A DNA stretch of 64,000 nucleotides from Chitinophaga sp. GTDB lineage: Bacteria > Bacteroidota > Bacteroidia > Chitinophagales > Chitinophagaceae. Shown in pieces: positions 27,952-36,672 of this stretch (position 1 is the stretch's first letter; every line of letters begins with the position of its first letter). The stretch covers positions 310,001-374,000 of the forward strand of contig NZ_JAGHZS010000006.1 in assembly GCF_017745275.1 (NCBI RefSeq). The letters run 5' to 3'. A model generated the notes under the pieces. It searched no databases and was not told the DNA's origin. It worked only from the letters and a program-made list of their open reading frames with translations. The position numbers and the translations under genes are program-made.

Positions 27952-28839
27952 ATGTCCAGATATATTCGTTTTTTTCGCACTAATGCTTTGTGGCTGTTAG
28001 TGTTGCTGACAGGTGTTGTGGCTTGTAAGCGGGAAGCCGTGCCTATGCCATCGGGTGAGAAATATGGCTACCGGCTACCCCAGGGAAATCAGCCGTTTGA
28101 TGCGGATATCACCGCCTTTTACAAAAAATATCACTGCTATATTTTATATAAATATTCACCGGCAGATTTCAGATATGCGATTGGTACATCTATTAATGAT
28201 ACCTCCTGGCAGCCGGATCCTGCAAACGTTGCACCTGCACTGAGCTTCCTGATGAAGGAATGTTTACAACAATACCCGGATAGTTTTTTACAACAGGTAC
28301 TGCCCTACCGTATCCTGTTGCCGGAACGGATTGATTCTTTCGTATCACGTAACGGAGATGGTACTTCGAATAACTATGTTGGCAGCAATGGATTTGCAGC
28401 TACCGATTATATGATGGCTTTTGGCTGGGCTAACAAACAGTTGCTGCAACAAACACCGGCGCGGTTAAAAGCGCTGCGCGGAGGACTGCACCGGTGCTTA
28501 TGGAAGCGGGCCTTTAATGCACAGGAACTGGAGATGCCGGATAGTTTTGCATTATATCAGCCGGATTATCTCAACATGGATGAGGAAGCCTACCACGCCG
28601 CAGGCCTCGTAACCCGTATTCACAACGCATATATGTTTAATAATCCCTACTGCCTGGGCCAGGACTTTTTGGATTTTATCGGTGTTATTACCAGCACTTC
28701 TGCAGAAGAAATGGAAGGCACGCTGCTTTCACCACAGGTGGATGTCAGCGGTTTAATAAGAGTAAAGTACGATGTTATCCGGCGGTATTACCAACGCAAA
28801 TACAACATTGATCTGCAAGCCATTGGTAACCGGCCCTGA
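27952..28839 (+). CDS. SusCD-associated lipoprotein, Mx1 peptidase-like but lacking HExxH
   Basis: The protein has 295 residues with a lipoprotein signal (TGVVAC). Position after susCD, size, the N-terminal stretch with FDADITAFYKKYHCYILYKY and the C-terminal VKYDVIRRYYQRKYNIDL resemble the putative zinc metallopeptidase family (Peptidase_Mx1) often found next to SusD. Where that family has HEFxH, this protein reads LHRCLWKRAF, and the later EDFxE element reads QDFLDF. No HExxH is present anywhere. If homologous, it has probably lost catalysis and may be a surface binding protein. I rate the family link as moderate. Confidence 0.55.
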   Translation: MSRYIRFFRTNALWLLVLLTGVVACKREAVPMPSGEKYGYRLPQGNQPFDADITAFYKKYHCYILYKYSPADFRYAIGTSINDTSWQPDPANVAPALSFLMKECLQQYPDSFLQQVLPYRILLPERIDSFVSRNGDGTSNNYVGSNGFAATDYMMAFGWANKQLLQQTPARLKALRGGLHRCLWKRAFNAQELEMPDSFALYQPDYLNMDEEAYHAAGLVTRIHNAYMFNNPYCLGQDFLDFIGVITSTSAEEMEGTLLSPQVDVSGLIRVKYDVIRRYYQRKYNIDLQAIGNRP

Positions 28840-28862
28840 ACTGTTTTAAAAAAATATATTTT

Positions 28863-30248
28863 ATGAGATACCGATTAATGTTGTTACTCACCTGTTTATA
28901 CGCCCAACTCACGGTGGCGGCTACACGCGATGATGCTATGGTGAATGTCAGCGTGACCGTGCAGGGCCTGAATATGTTCAGCATCCGCTACCTGGATGAA
29001 GTGAACCCAATTGCTGCCATCAGCATGGCGGAAGGGATGAGCGCTACGAAAGTATGGACCGGCAAACTGAAGATGCCACTGGTACAAGTCATGAATATTA
29101 ACAATGTACCTGTATTAGTACATCCTGGCGACCAGGTAATCGCGAAGCTGAGCCCACGTCCCTTTAATGAAGGATTGGTGCATTGCGAAAATGCGGTTAT
29201 TACCGGTACACAGCCGGCGCGTTTGCAGTTGCTGTATAAACTGGATAGTATGTATCGTTTCCGGGATAGTGTGGTGTTGCATACCGACTTCGAATCATTC
29301 AGGGCAATGATGGATAAGAAAAACGAGCAGGCCATGCAACTGATTACCAATGCGCATTTAACGGGAAAGGAAGATTTTCCGGTTGCACAGTTGTACCTGA
29401 AAATGCTGAAGATGAAGGTGAAGAGCTATTATGCCAGTCGCTATAAAGCAGAGAATGTATATGCCGCTAAAATCCCCGTACAGTTTAAAGCCTGGCTGCA
29501 GCAGGAAGCAGAAGTAGATCATCCCTACCTGTCGCGCATTGCGGAGGAGTCAGTTGTGTCCGGATATGTTAGCAGCGCAGTGCCGGGAGATGGTGATGAA
29601 CGCGTTGCTTATTTGCTGAGTCATTTGTCGGGCGACCGGTTGAAGCACCTGTTGGTTTGGAATGATGTGGTAGGTACCGTACGTTACCACGGCGCCAACG
29701 AGCATTTCATGGATGTCTATGAAATGGTACAGAAAGAAGTGCATCATCCTGCTATCAAAGCTTTATACGACTCTATATATCACGCTTATCAGCCGCTTAA
29801 TTTGGGCCAGCAGGCGTTTGATTTTACACTATATGATTTGCAGGGCAAGCCGGTGCGCTTATCTCAATTCAAAGGAAAAATGGTGGTGCTGGATTTCTGG
29901 GCTACCTGGTGTGCTACCTGTATCGCGGAGCTGCCCAACTTTGAACGGTTTGCTGACTCGCTGCATACGGATACCGGTATTGTATTCCTTTCTATTGCCT
30001 GGGATGAAGACGTGGTATGGAAGAAATACCTGGACAAACATCCTCAAAGTGAAGCCATTACTTTAAGATTATCTCCCGATGAAAGTGATAAAAACATGCA
30101 GGAGTTTGTAAAACATTATCAGTTAACGGGTGTGCCGCGCTATATGATGATTGATGCCGAAGGTAAATTCCTGACAGCCTTTGCGCCACTGCCATCAGAT
30201 CCGGTCTATAAGGCGTTGCTGGAGATGTGGATGAAAATGAGAAAATAA
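28863..30248 (+). CDS. TlpA-like thioredoxin-fold thiol-disulfide protein
   Basis: The protein has 461 residues with a signal peptide (to about residue 19). A long N-terminal region of about 310 residues without clear motifs (beta-rich start, then helical) precedes a C-terminal TlpA/AhpC-type thioredoxin domain: FTLYDLQGKPVRLSQFKGK then VVLDFWATWCATCIAELPNF with a CATC redox pair. Such periplasmic proteins reduce or isomerise disulfides or mature c-type cytochromes. It is 23 bases after the preceding lipoprotein gene and directly upstream of a second TlpA protein, so the operon carries a redox pair with its outer-membrane transporter. Confidence 0.85.
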   Translation: MRYRLMLLLTCLYAQLTVAATRDDAMVNVSVTVQGLNMFSIRYLDEVNPIAAISMAEGMSATKVWTGKLKMPLVQVMNINNVPVLVHPGDQVIAKLSPRPFNEGLVHCENAVITGTQPARLQLLYKLDSMYRFRDSVVLHTDFESFRAMMDKKNEQAMQLITNAHLTGKEDFPVAQLYLKMLKMKVKSYYASRYKAENVYAAKIPVQFKAWLQQEAEVDHPYLSRIAEESVVSGYVSSAVPGDGDERVAYLLSHLSGDRLKHLLVWNDVVGTVRYHGANEHFMDVYEMVQKEVHHPAIKALYDSIYHAYQPLNLGQQAFDFTLYDLQGKPVRLSQFKGKMVVLDFWATWCATCIAELPNFERFADSLHTDTGIVFLSIAWDEDVVWKKYLDKHPQSEAITLRLSPDESDKNMQEFVKHYQLTGVPRYMMIDAEGKFLTAFAPLPSDPVYKALLEMWMKMRK

Positions 30249-30264
30249 ATTTTATATAATAATC

Positions 30265-31374
30265 ATGTTTATGAAGAGAATAATAGCCCTGTTGGCCATG
30301 GGTGTGGCATTACAAACATCCGCACAGAATAAGATAGTCATATCAGGAACCTTACCTGATTTGCCGAATGATACCATGATGCGTTTGTGGACACCATTCC
30401 AGGAAGGATATGACTCGACTGTCATTAAAAATCACAGCTTTACTTTTACTAAAACACTTACCAGCGGTAATGGTGGTGTATTTATTATTGCGGTAGGAGA
30501 TGTGAAAGATGAGAAAAAAGGGACGGTGCTTTTCCTCGAACCAGGAGAAGTGAAAATTACCGGTAAAGGGCCTTTTTTTCAGAATGCTACTTATAGTGGC
30601 TCGCAGTTTATCAAAGACTGGGTAGACATCTGCAGCAATATTCTTGATACCGCTGCTGCATTTTCTGAAAAGAGAAAGCTGAAAATGAGGCAGGAAGAAG
30701 CGGAGAACGTAGGAGACATGCTTACATCCAACGAACTGCAACCGCAGATCGCGGTGTTTGAAAAGCAGCAGTCAGAATTGGCCAAAGTGTGGATCAGCAA
30801 GCATCCTAAATCAACCGTATCTGCCTATCTCTTTGCCAATGTACTGAACAGAACGATGCCAAAAGATGAGTGGCTGGAGTACCTGGGTAAGCAGCCGCTG
30901 AATGTACAGCGCGCCGCATCTGTTAACTTCGTGAAAAAATCGATGGGTGTAGGTATGGAAATCGGTACTATTGCACCCGGATTTACTTTGCCGGATGTAA
31001 ATGGTAAACAGGTGTCGCTGTCTGACTACAAAGGAAAATATGTGCTGATTGATTTCTGGGCCAGCTGGTGCGCTCCCTGTCGGGCACAAAATCCTTATCT
31101 GAAGGCAGCCTATGAGAAGTTCAAAGATAAAAACTTCACCATTCTCAGCGTATCTGCAGATGAAAAGAAAGATAAATGGCTGCAGGCAATGGAAGAAGAT
31201 AAACAACCCTGGACGCAGGTGTGTGATCTGAAAGCCTCTATGAGTCCCGTGGCACTGGATTACCACGTGATAGCTATCCCGGTGAATTACCTGGTAGGAC
31301 CTGATGGAAAGATTGTGGGTATGGGTTATATGAATGAACGATTAGAACAGAAGCTGGCAGAATTGCTGAAATAG
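30265..31374 (+). CDS. TlpA-family protein with DUF4369-like N-terminus
   Basis: The protein has 369 residues with a signal peptide (MFMKRIIALLAMGVALQTSAQ). Residues about 22-120 look like DUF4369 (KIVISGTLPDLPNDTMMRLW, LFLEPGEVKITGKG). A helical linker is followed by a thioredoxin domain with VLIDFWASWCAPCRAQNPYL, the standard WCAPC redox motif, and the cis-proline region VIAIPVNYLVGPDGKIVG. It is the last gene of the sigma/FecR/SusCD operon and is followed by a strong terminator. Substrates of DUF4369-TlpA proteins are generally unknown. Confidence 0.88.
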   Translation: MFMKRIIALLAMGVALQTSAQNKIVISGTLPDLPNDTMMRLWTPFQEGYDSTVIKNHSFTFTKTLTSGNGGVFIIAVGDVKDEKKGTVLFLEPGEVKITGKGPFFQNATYSGSQFIKDWVDICSNILDTAAAFSEKRKLKMRQEEAENVGDMLTSNELQPQIAVFEKQQSELAKVWISKHPKSTVSAYLFANVLNRTMPKDEWLEYLGKQPLNVQRAASVNFVKKSMGVGMEIGTIAPGFTLPDVNGKQVSLSDYKGKYVLIDFWASWCAPCRAQNPYLKAAYEKFKDKNFTILSVSADEKKDKWLQAMEEDKQPWTQVCDLKASMSPVALDYHVIAIPVNYLVGPDGKIVGMGYMNERLEQKLAELLK

Positions 31375-31399
31375 TATTGTCTGTATTTATCCTGGTAAG

Positions 31400-31433
31400 C
31401 CCCGCTACTAAAAAGTAGCGGGGTTCTATTTTT
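31400..31433 (+). terminator. Terminator of the sigma/FecR/SusCD/TlpA operon
   Basis: CCCCGCTAC (31400-31408) pairs perfectly with GTAGCGGGG (31415-31423) around a six-base loop and is followed by TTCTATTTTT. It may also serve the convergent GH47 gene that ends at 31443. Confidence 0.9.
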
Positions 31434-31442
31434 CACTTGTTA

Positions 31443-32819
31443 TTAAAGGCTTAACCTTCTCTTTATTTCCGTACGGGTGAATCCTGACTTTTTGAAAGGA
31501 TGCGCCTCAGTATTGAATACGTATTTTTCCAATGTAATATCCGGGTTGCCATTAAACAGCAAGTAGAAATATTTCATGGTTTCCGCAAAAAAGAAGGTGG
31601 GTAATTCGTTGTTCTGCTTCATGGTGCGTACGTCTGCCACAGAAGAAAACGCAATATCTGTTTTGCAGTATTTCAGCATGTCTTTATAATACTGTTGCCC
31701 CATTTTCAGGTATTTCGGATTTTTCGTATAGTTGTGCAGGTACCAGGCAGACTCAATAATCTCCGGATTCAGGTCGTACACCGGGTAAGTGGGTTCTTCC
31801 TTTTTATAATCGTAGATCATTGGTTCCAGGCCGTATTTATTCCACAGGCCGTTCCAGGTATCCTGGAAAGTTTCGGCTCTTTTGAAATCACCTGTCAGCG
31901 AGATGAGTGCGGGCCAGAATGCATCATATAAAGTAACAGACGATTTGGTTTTTTCTCCGGTATCCATATTTACGTGGCCATACCACACACCGGTGTTAGT
32001 TTTTTCCGGAATATATTTATTGATGGCCGCAATGCTCTTATCCCAGATAGGCTTGAGTTGCGGATCTTTAAACAGTAACCAGGTTTTCAGCAGGTATTCA
32101 AAGTAAGAATCTGCGCCGGCGCCAATGTAGCTGTTGCGATCTTTCCATTCGCCTGTTTCATTGTTGATCACTTCCCCTACAAGATCTATTTTTGAGCGTT
32201 TATTCCAGATATACAGGTTTGCTTTTTTAGCTGCCTGGTAGTATACCGGATTTTTGGTGTAATAGCTTAGGATACCCATTTCAAACATATAGGAGGCAGC
32301 TTCTGCTGTGTTGACTTCTGCTCCTTTGGTTTCACCTGTTTTCAGGTTTACCCAGTAGTAGGGGATACCGGTAGGGGAGTTAAATGCTTTCAGCATCCGG
32401 TCGCCGAAGTCCTTTGTTTGCGCCAGTATCCGTGGATCCTGGGTATATTCATACATACAAAGCAAACCGCCGAGTACCCGGATATTTACTTCAAATGTTT
32501 TTACAAAAATATCTTTATCGAAGCTGACGCTGTCTTTGATATATTGTTCTACTTCTTTGGCAAAATCATCCAGCTTCATCACTTTCATAGTGCTGTAGGC
32601 ATCAATGGGTGAAATGTGCAGGGATTCTTTATACCAATCGGAATTTGTTTTAGTGAGTGGTAATAACACGTCATGTCCCCAGGCATACTGTTTATAAGCA
32701 GTCCAGGATCTTACAAATTCATCTTTTACATTTTGTGCGGTAGGCTCGTTGCTTTGCTGTGCGTATGCGGAACAGTACAGTAAACAGGCAGCAGCGGCGC
32801 TCAATAAATACTTCTTCAT
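31443..32819 (-). CDS. GH47 alpha-1,2-mannosidase, secreted
   Basis: The protein has 458 residues with a signal peptide (to about residue 21). GH47 landmarks are clear: EFVRSWTAYKQYAWGHDVLLP at the N-terminus, MRVLGGLL-type segment VNIRVLGGLLCMYEYT, GAGADSYFEYLLKTWLL, PEIIESAWYLH, and the C-terminal YVFNTEAHPF with the Thr that ligates calcium. GH47 enzymes are inverting, calcium-dependent alpha-1,2-mannosidases, best known from eukaryotic N-glycan trimming and present in a minority of bacteria. The gene ends a minus-strand run with PhyH and TIM-barrel isomerase genes (33-base gap), an unusual partnership for a mannosidase. Confidence 0.9.
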   Translation of the reverse strand: MKKYLLSAAAACLLYCSAYAQQSNEPTAQNVKDEFVRSWTAYKQYAWGHDVLLPLTKTNSDWYKESLHISPIDAYSTMKVMKLDDFAKEVEQYIKDSVSFDKDIFVKTFEVNIRVLGGLLCMYEYTQDPRILAQTKDFGDRMLKAFNSPTGIPYYWVNLKTGETKGAEVNTAEAASYMFEMGILSYYTKNPVYYQAAKKANLYIWNKRSKIDLVGEVINNETGEWKDRNSYIGAGADSYFEYLLKTWLLFKDPQLKPIWDKSIAAINKYIPEKTNTGVWYGHVNMDTGEKTKSSVTLYDAFWPALISLTGDFKRAETFQDTWNGLWNKYGLEPMIYDYKKEEPTYPVYDLNPEIIESAWYLHNYTKNPKYLKMGQQYYKDMLKYCKTDIAFSSVADVRTMKQNNELPTFFFAETMKYFYLLFNGNPDITLEKYVFNTEAHPFKKSGFTRTEIKRRLSL

Positions 32820-32851
32820 GTTGTGCGATGTTTTTTTGGTGACGATACCTG

Positions 32852-33598
32852 CTACAGGTATATCAGCGGATTATTGCCATTGTTGCCACCTCTGCAATGA
32901 TAAATGCGGTGGTGGATATTGTTGGGATGGGTACGGTTCAGTGACAAGTCGGTACTGAAATAGCGCATGGTGTAGCCGGTGCGGCGGGTATCACTGTTGT
33001 TGGCGTTAGCGCCGTGAATGATCCTGGAATCATGCAGCGAGTAATTGCCTTTTTGTAATTCGAACCACACAATTTTGTCTTTCGCTATTTTATCTTTTAT
33101 TTCTATGTTGAATATTTTATGCTGGTTATTGGCGATTTCCTGGTATTCTGAAAAGCCATTTTGATGAGATCCCGGTAATACGCCCATGCAGCCATTGGCT
33201 TTGGTAGCCTGATCAATGGCCAGCCAGATAGTGACAATATTATCGAATTTATCGAAACGACCTTTCCAGTAGGCGCTGTCTTCATGCCAGGGCGTATTCT
33301 TACCGGTTCTGGGTTCTTTGCAGATGAAATGGCTGCTCCATAGGCCAATGTTAGGACCAATGATCTTTTCCACTACATCGAGCACTTCATCAGCCAGGAG
33401 AAATTCAAATAGCCGGTCATCTTTATGATGGGGAACATCCAGTTCATCGGGTTGTAACTCGCCGCGGTTTTGCAGGTGTTCTTCAAAAATATTGAACAGG
33501 CGATTGAATTTATCGTCGCTGAATAGTGGTCTTCCTGGTAGCAGGTAGCCGTTTTCTTTGAAGAAGCTGACTTCCTGTGGTGAAGGTATTTGTGTCAT
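32852..33598 (-). CDS. Phytanoyl-CoA dioxygenase (PhyH)-family Fe(II)/2-oxoglutarate enzyme
   Basis: The protein has 248 residues, no signal peptide. The metal-binding HxD motif is seen in TPWHEDSAYWKG, and the distal histidine in LHDSRIIHGANANNSDTRRTGY, followed by the arginine that binds 2-oxoglutarate. PhyH proteins hydroxylate small molecules; bacterial members act on varied substrates including sugars and natural products. Its start overlaps the stop of the upstream isomerase gene by four bases, so the two are translationally coupled. Substrate not predictable from sequence alone. Confidence 0.88.
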   Translation of the reverse strand: MTQIPSPQEVSFFKENGYLLPGRPLFSDDKFNRLFNIFEEHLQNRGELQPDELDVPHHKDDRLFEFLLADEVLDVVEKIIGPNIGLWSSHFICKEPRTGKNTPWHEDSAYWKGRFDKFDNIVTIWLAIDQATKANGCMGVLPGSHQNGFSEYQEIANNQHKIFNIEIKDKIAKDKIVWFELQKGNYSLHDSRIIHGANANNSDTRRTGYTMRYFSTDLSLNRTHPNNIHHRIYHCRGGNNGNNPLIYL

Positions 33599-34410
33599 GT
33601 TAAAAGATTTTCAGTTAAATAGTTTTTCATAAATAAATTTAGCTCCCACTGTATGGCTACGGGCGCCCTGGTAAATGGTATTGCCGGCAAATAAGGCGTA
33701 GGGCCAAATTCGCAGGTAATAGTGATGCTGGTTTTACCCTGTTGGCGGTGATGTTGTACCAGTTGTTTCCACCATTGCATATGTGCCTGTAGTGCCGACT
33801 GGAATTCACTGGCGGCGGGGTGTGATACTTGTGGGCCCTGCTCATATCCTACGCGGGCATGGAGGTGTATGCAATGTGGTATCACCTGGTCCATGAAAGC
33901 ACTTTGTTCTTCGAGCAATGATTCGGATACCACGCACCAATGTGAAAAATCTGCAGTGAGCAATAGTGATGGAAATGCTTCCAGGTATTGCGCGGTGGCA
34001 GTGGTACAAAAGCTAAACCTGCCACGATGAATTTCGTGTGCTACCGGTATTCCATATTGCTGTGATAAGCCTGCTGCTGCCTGCAGGAAGGGAAGATTTT
34101 GTGCCACGCTATAGTAGTCCTTCCCTGTATGACAGTTCACCAGTAAGGGTTGCAACTGCAGGATCTTTTCCAGTTTAGTGGTATAATCTTCCAACAAGGC
34201 GGCAGGTGTAGTGCCTTTCGCATATGGATGTTGTGCCAGCAGTAAAAGGCCATATTGATCACATAACGTGGCGGCTTGTTCATATCCTGCTTTATTGGGA
34301 TCGATGGCCAGTTCTATGCCATGATACCCAGCTGCTTTAATTTGTTGTAATGCCGTTTCGAGCGGCAGGTGTCCCATTCCCCAGTATGGACAAAAGAATT
34401 TTATCTCCAT
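33595..34410 (-). CDS. Sugar phosphate isomerase/epimerase-like TIM-barrel protein
   Basis: The protein has 271 residues, the usual size of xylose-isomerase-like TIM barrels (AP_endonuc_2 family). Features include the opening strand KFFCPYWGMGHLP, GYHGIELAID, and the metal-binding regions VNCHTGKDYY, VAHEIHRGRFSF, LLTADFSHWCV with H and D, and HLHARVGYEQGPQV. These enzymes use a divalent metal to isomerise or epimerise sugars and inositols. Four-base overlap with the PhyH gene downstream suggests both act on the same compound. Cytosolic; no signal peptide. Confidence 0.83.
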   Translation of the reverse strand: MEIKFFCPYWGMGHLPLETALQQIKAAGYHGIELAIDPNKAGYEQAATLCDQYGLLLLAQHPYAKGTTPAALLEDYTTKLEKILQLQPLLVNCHTGKDYYSVAQNLPFLQAAAGLSQQYGIPVAHEIHRGRFSFCTTATAQYLEAFPSLLLTADFSHWCVVSESLLEEQSAFMDQVIPHCIHLHARVGYEQGPQVSHPAASEFQSALQAHMQWWKQLVQHHRQQGKTSITITCEFGPTPYLPAIPFTRAPVAIQWELNLFMKNYLTENLLT

Positions 34411-34522
34411 TGAAAATCGTAAAAAAACGCGGTTGTATTGCCCAATAAAAGTAGTGGGAAATACTATGGTAATTACGATGTTTTATTGCTGTATTATGAT
34501 TAATTGTTACGGTAGGACGACT

Positions 34523-35356
34523 TTATACAATTGTCTGATGTTGCCGCCTGTATTGAGAAGGGGTGAGGTGATAAATGTCGCGGAATGTTTTGTAAAAATG
34601 ACCGAGGTTATTGAAGCCACAGTCGCTGCAAATAGTTTTGATAGGTACGTTGGTAATGGATAATTGTTTGGCCGCAAAATTCATACGCAGGGTGGTGACC
34701 AGGTCGCTTAAGGTTTTATCATAGTATTTGCGGACCATGCGGTTTACATGATCAATATTGCGGCCGCAGAGTTCTGCAAATCCGCGTGGGCCCTGGCTGA
34801 ATAATTCGTTGGTGAAAAAGTCCTGTATAGCATTTGATAGCCAACTGGGAATTTGCTGATCATCAGAAACGCTATCGTTGCCATCTACCAGGCGGAAAAT
34901 GAGCAGTAGCAGGCTATCGAGGTACAGGTGCGACTGTTGGAATTTCCATACACGTTCTGCATTTTGGGAAATAGTTTTTATTAGTGCCATATCCAGCGTG
35001 GTTTGATAAGGCAGGAAGTTAGTGGACCAGAAATAGCTGTGACTATCTGCGAAGTAACGGTCACGCAGATGCGAAAGTGTGTCCATGGAGAAGGCCAGGT
35101 TCATAATGGTAAGGCCTTGTTTACTCCCTGTAAAGGTGTGTTGGTCATCTGGTCGCATCATCACCAGGTGTCCGGGTTTCAGGGTGGATTTTTGCCCGTT
35201 GATCAGGTGCGTGCCACTACCGGCTTCTACCCAGAATATTTCGGCATAGTCATGATTATGCATGGAAAGATCCTGCCGTGAGTGGATTTTTACCCTGGCA
35301 AGATGGAAAACCTCCTTGTTGCTAATGAAATGTTTGAGAAGAAATCGCCGCACCAT
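34523..35356 (-). CDS. AraC-family regulator with cupin sensor domain
   Basis: The protein has 277 residues. An N-terminal cupin-like ligand domain (HNHDYAEIFWVEAGSGTHLI, then LKPGHLVMMRPDDQHTF) precedes a C-terminal AraC double helix-turn-helix (GFAELCGRNIDHVNRMVRKY and ITNVPIKTICSDCGFNNLGH, ending TPSQYRRQ). It is encoded 113 bases upstream of, and in the same direction as, the isomerase-PhyH-GH47 genes, so it most likely regulates them in response to a sugar. Palindromic repeat copy B lies just upstream of its start. Confidence 0.9.
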   Translation of the reverse strand: MVRRFLLKHFISNKEVFHLARVKIHSRQDLSMHNHDYAEIFWVEAGSGTHLINGQKSTLKPGHLVMMRPDDQHTFTGSKQGLTIMNLAFSMDTLSHLRDRYFADSHSYFWSTNFLPYQTTLDMALIKTISQNAERVWKFQQSHLYLDSLLLLIFRLVDGNDSVSDDQQIPSWLSNAIQDFFTNELFSQGPRGFAELCGRNIDHVNRMVRKYYDKTLSDLVTTLRMNFAAKQLSITNVPIKTICSDCGFNNLGHFYKTFRDIYHLTPSQYRRQHQTIV

Positions 35357-35390
35357 TTATCAAATTAAGCAAATTAATGGCAGAGTGCAA

Positions 35391-35502
35391 AAGCAGAAAG
35401 CAGAAAGCAGAAAGCAAAAAGCTATTGTAGTGGTTGACCATAGCGAATAATTATACGCTTTACTCACTCGCTACAATAGCTTTTTGCTTTCAGCTTTCTG
35501 CT
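35391..35502. repeat. Stop-proximal palindromic repeat, copy B
   Basis: Perfect 21-base arms at 35410-35430 and 35471-35491 contain GCAAAAAGCTATTG and its complement, separated by a 40-base loop. The left side adds tandem AGCAGAAAGC units; the right outer arm (to 35502) overlaps the stop codon of the SusC::SusD pseudogene (35501-35503, minus strand). Core and arms match copies A and C. Confidence 0.85.
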
Positions 35503-35879
35503 ACTTCAGCACACCGCTGTGCATCTTGTAGCCAATAACAGGGGTGAATGTGCCAGTAGCAGGATTGAACACCTGTTTGGTTCTGACAATATCATACCAT
35601 GTTTTTCCTTCTGCACATAGTTCCCAGTACCTTTCTTTCCATACTTCGGTACGGAAAGCATCTTTGTTTAGTCCGGATAGTGGGGCCAGGCCTGCGCGGC
35701 TGCGGGGTGCCTGTTTCGTGAATGGTTACGCCAGGTAGTGGTGTGTTGTTTTCATCCATTACAATACCTTTTATTTCACGTAGGTCCGATAACGTTTTGG
35801 CACATACGAAAACAGGCAACACGGCCAGTAGTGCGAATGATAGCAGTGTTTTGTAAACAGCTGACTTTTTTCGGTTCAT
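35501..35879 (-). pseudogene. SusC::SusD deletion chimera (pseudogene)
   Basis: Read on the minus strand from ATG 35877-35879, the frame begins like a SusC: a signal peptide (LLSFALLAVLPVFVCAKT) and the start of a carboxypeptidase-regulatory-like domain (IKGIVMDENNTPLPGVTIHE). At about 35700-35715 the sequence switches to the C-terminus of a SusD in another frame (RAGLAPLSGLNKDAFRTEVW, KERYWELCAEGKTWYDIVRT) and ends at TAG 35501-35503. About 4 kb expected between these points is missing, consistent with one internal deletion that removed most of susC and the front of susD. The total length, 379 bases, is not a multiple of three. It cannot make a working transporter. Confidence 0.82.
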
Positions 35880-36249
35880 AAAGTGGTGATTAAGCGGATA
35901 AATGTTAATGTTTATGCAATACAGTTCTGATCAAGTGATTAGCTTGTCACGTGCGTTGGTGTTGGATAATAAATGGATGTCAGGCCATACTGCTGGCGGA
36001 GTGGGCAGGGTTGTTACCTGGTACCTGCTTCATAACGTTGTTGATTTACTTAGCAAAAGTATCCGTTCTGTTTCACGCAATGGCGACGTATTTTTATCAT
36101 ATAATGTACGTTCTTTACGTTTTAACGATGTGCTCAGGGTGAGGTGATAACTGGTGGCGGAAAAAACGCTCCCTGAATAATAACTACCTATTATTCTTTT
36201 TTGTAGATTCCCTTCCGGAAGGAAGCATTTATTCTACTTATTTAAACCC
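35880..36249. other. Intergenic region without a recognised gene
   Basis: This 370-base stretch separates the SusC::SusD remnant from the diheme cytochrome gene. Short open frames in it show no recognisable protein. It presumably holds the promoters of both flanking genes, but no exact TAnnTTTG element was found. Confidence 0.4.
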
Positions 36250-36663
36250 ATGGTCATGAAAATCAGGAAAAGTTTTATAGTAGTGGCGGCACTATTGGCG
36301 GCTGGCACACTATGCTCACTGGCACTACCCCAGGAACCTGAAAAGGCGCAAAATTTGAAAGTATTGCCTAAAAACATCAGTCATGAAGAACTGATTACCG
36401 TGATGCGCGGTTTCAATGCGGCACTCGGTGTAAAATGTAATTTCTGTCACGAACCACGGAAAGACGATGCCAAAAAACTGGATTTTGCCAGCGATGCAAA
36501 TCCGCATAAAGGCACTGCGAGAGACATGATGCGGATGACCAAACGTATCAACAAGAAATTCTTCAAGGCTACCGAAGTAATGGCAGTAAGCTGTTATAGC
36601 TGTCATCATGGGGATGAAAAACCCAAGATCAAGCCTGATCCTGCGCCGGAAGGAGCGAAGTAG
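36250..36663 (+). CDS. Small diheme c-type cytochrome (CytoC_RC-like)
   Basis: The protein has 137 residues with a signal peptide (to about residue 28). Two heme-attachment sites are present, CNFCH near residue 59 and CYSCH near residue 116, separated by a segment (ARDMMRMTKRINKKFF) that resembles the photosynthetic-reaction-centre-type cytochrome c family widespread in non-photosynthetic Bacteroidota. It would be an exported electron carrier. The start could be ATG 36250 or ATG 36256. It is a single gene; palindromic repeat copy C starts about ten bases after its stop. Confidence 0.85.
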   Translation: MVMKIRKSFIVVAALLAAGTLCSLALPQEPEKAQNLKVLPKNISHEELITVMRGFNAALGVKCNFCHEPRKDDAKKLDFASDANPHKGTARDMMRMTKRINKKFFKATEVMAVSCYSCHHGDEKPKIKPDPAPEGAK

Positions 36664-36672
36664 TTCCTGAGA

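Noticed and set aside
28222..28237. GCAAACGTTGCA-like sequence as another LacI operator
   Set aside because: It lies well inside the peptidase-like gene, has shortened half-site spacing and no promoter around it.
35902..36147. 81-codon plus-strand frame between the SusC::SusD remnant and the diheme cytochrome
   Set aside because: Composition and translation do not look like a protein, and no start signal was seen.
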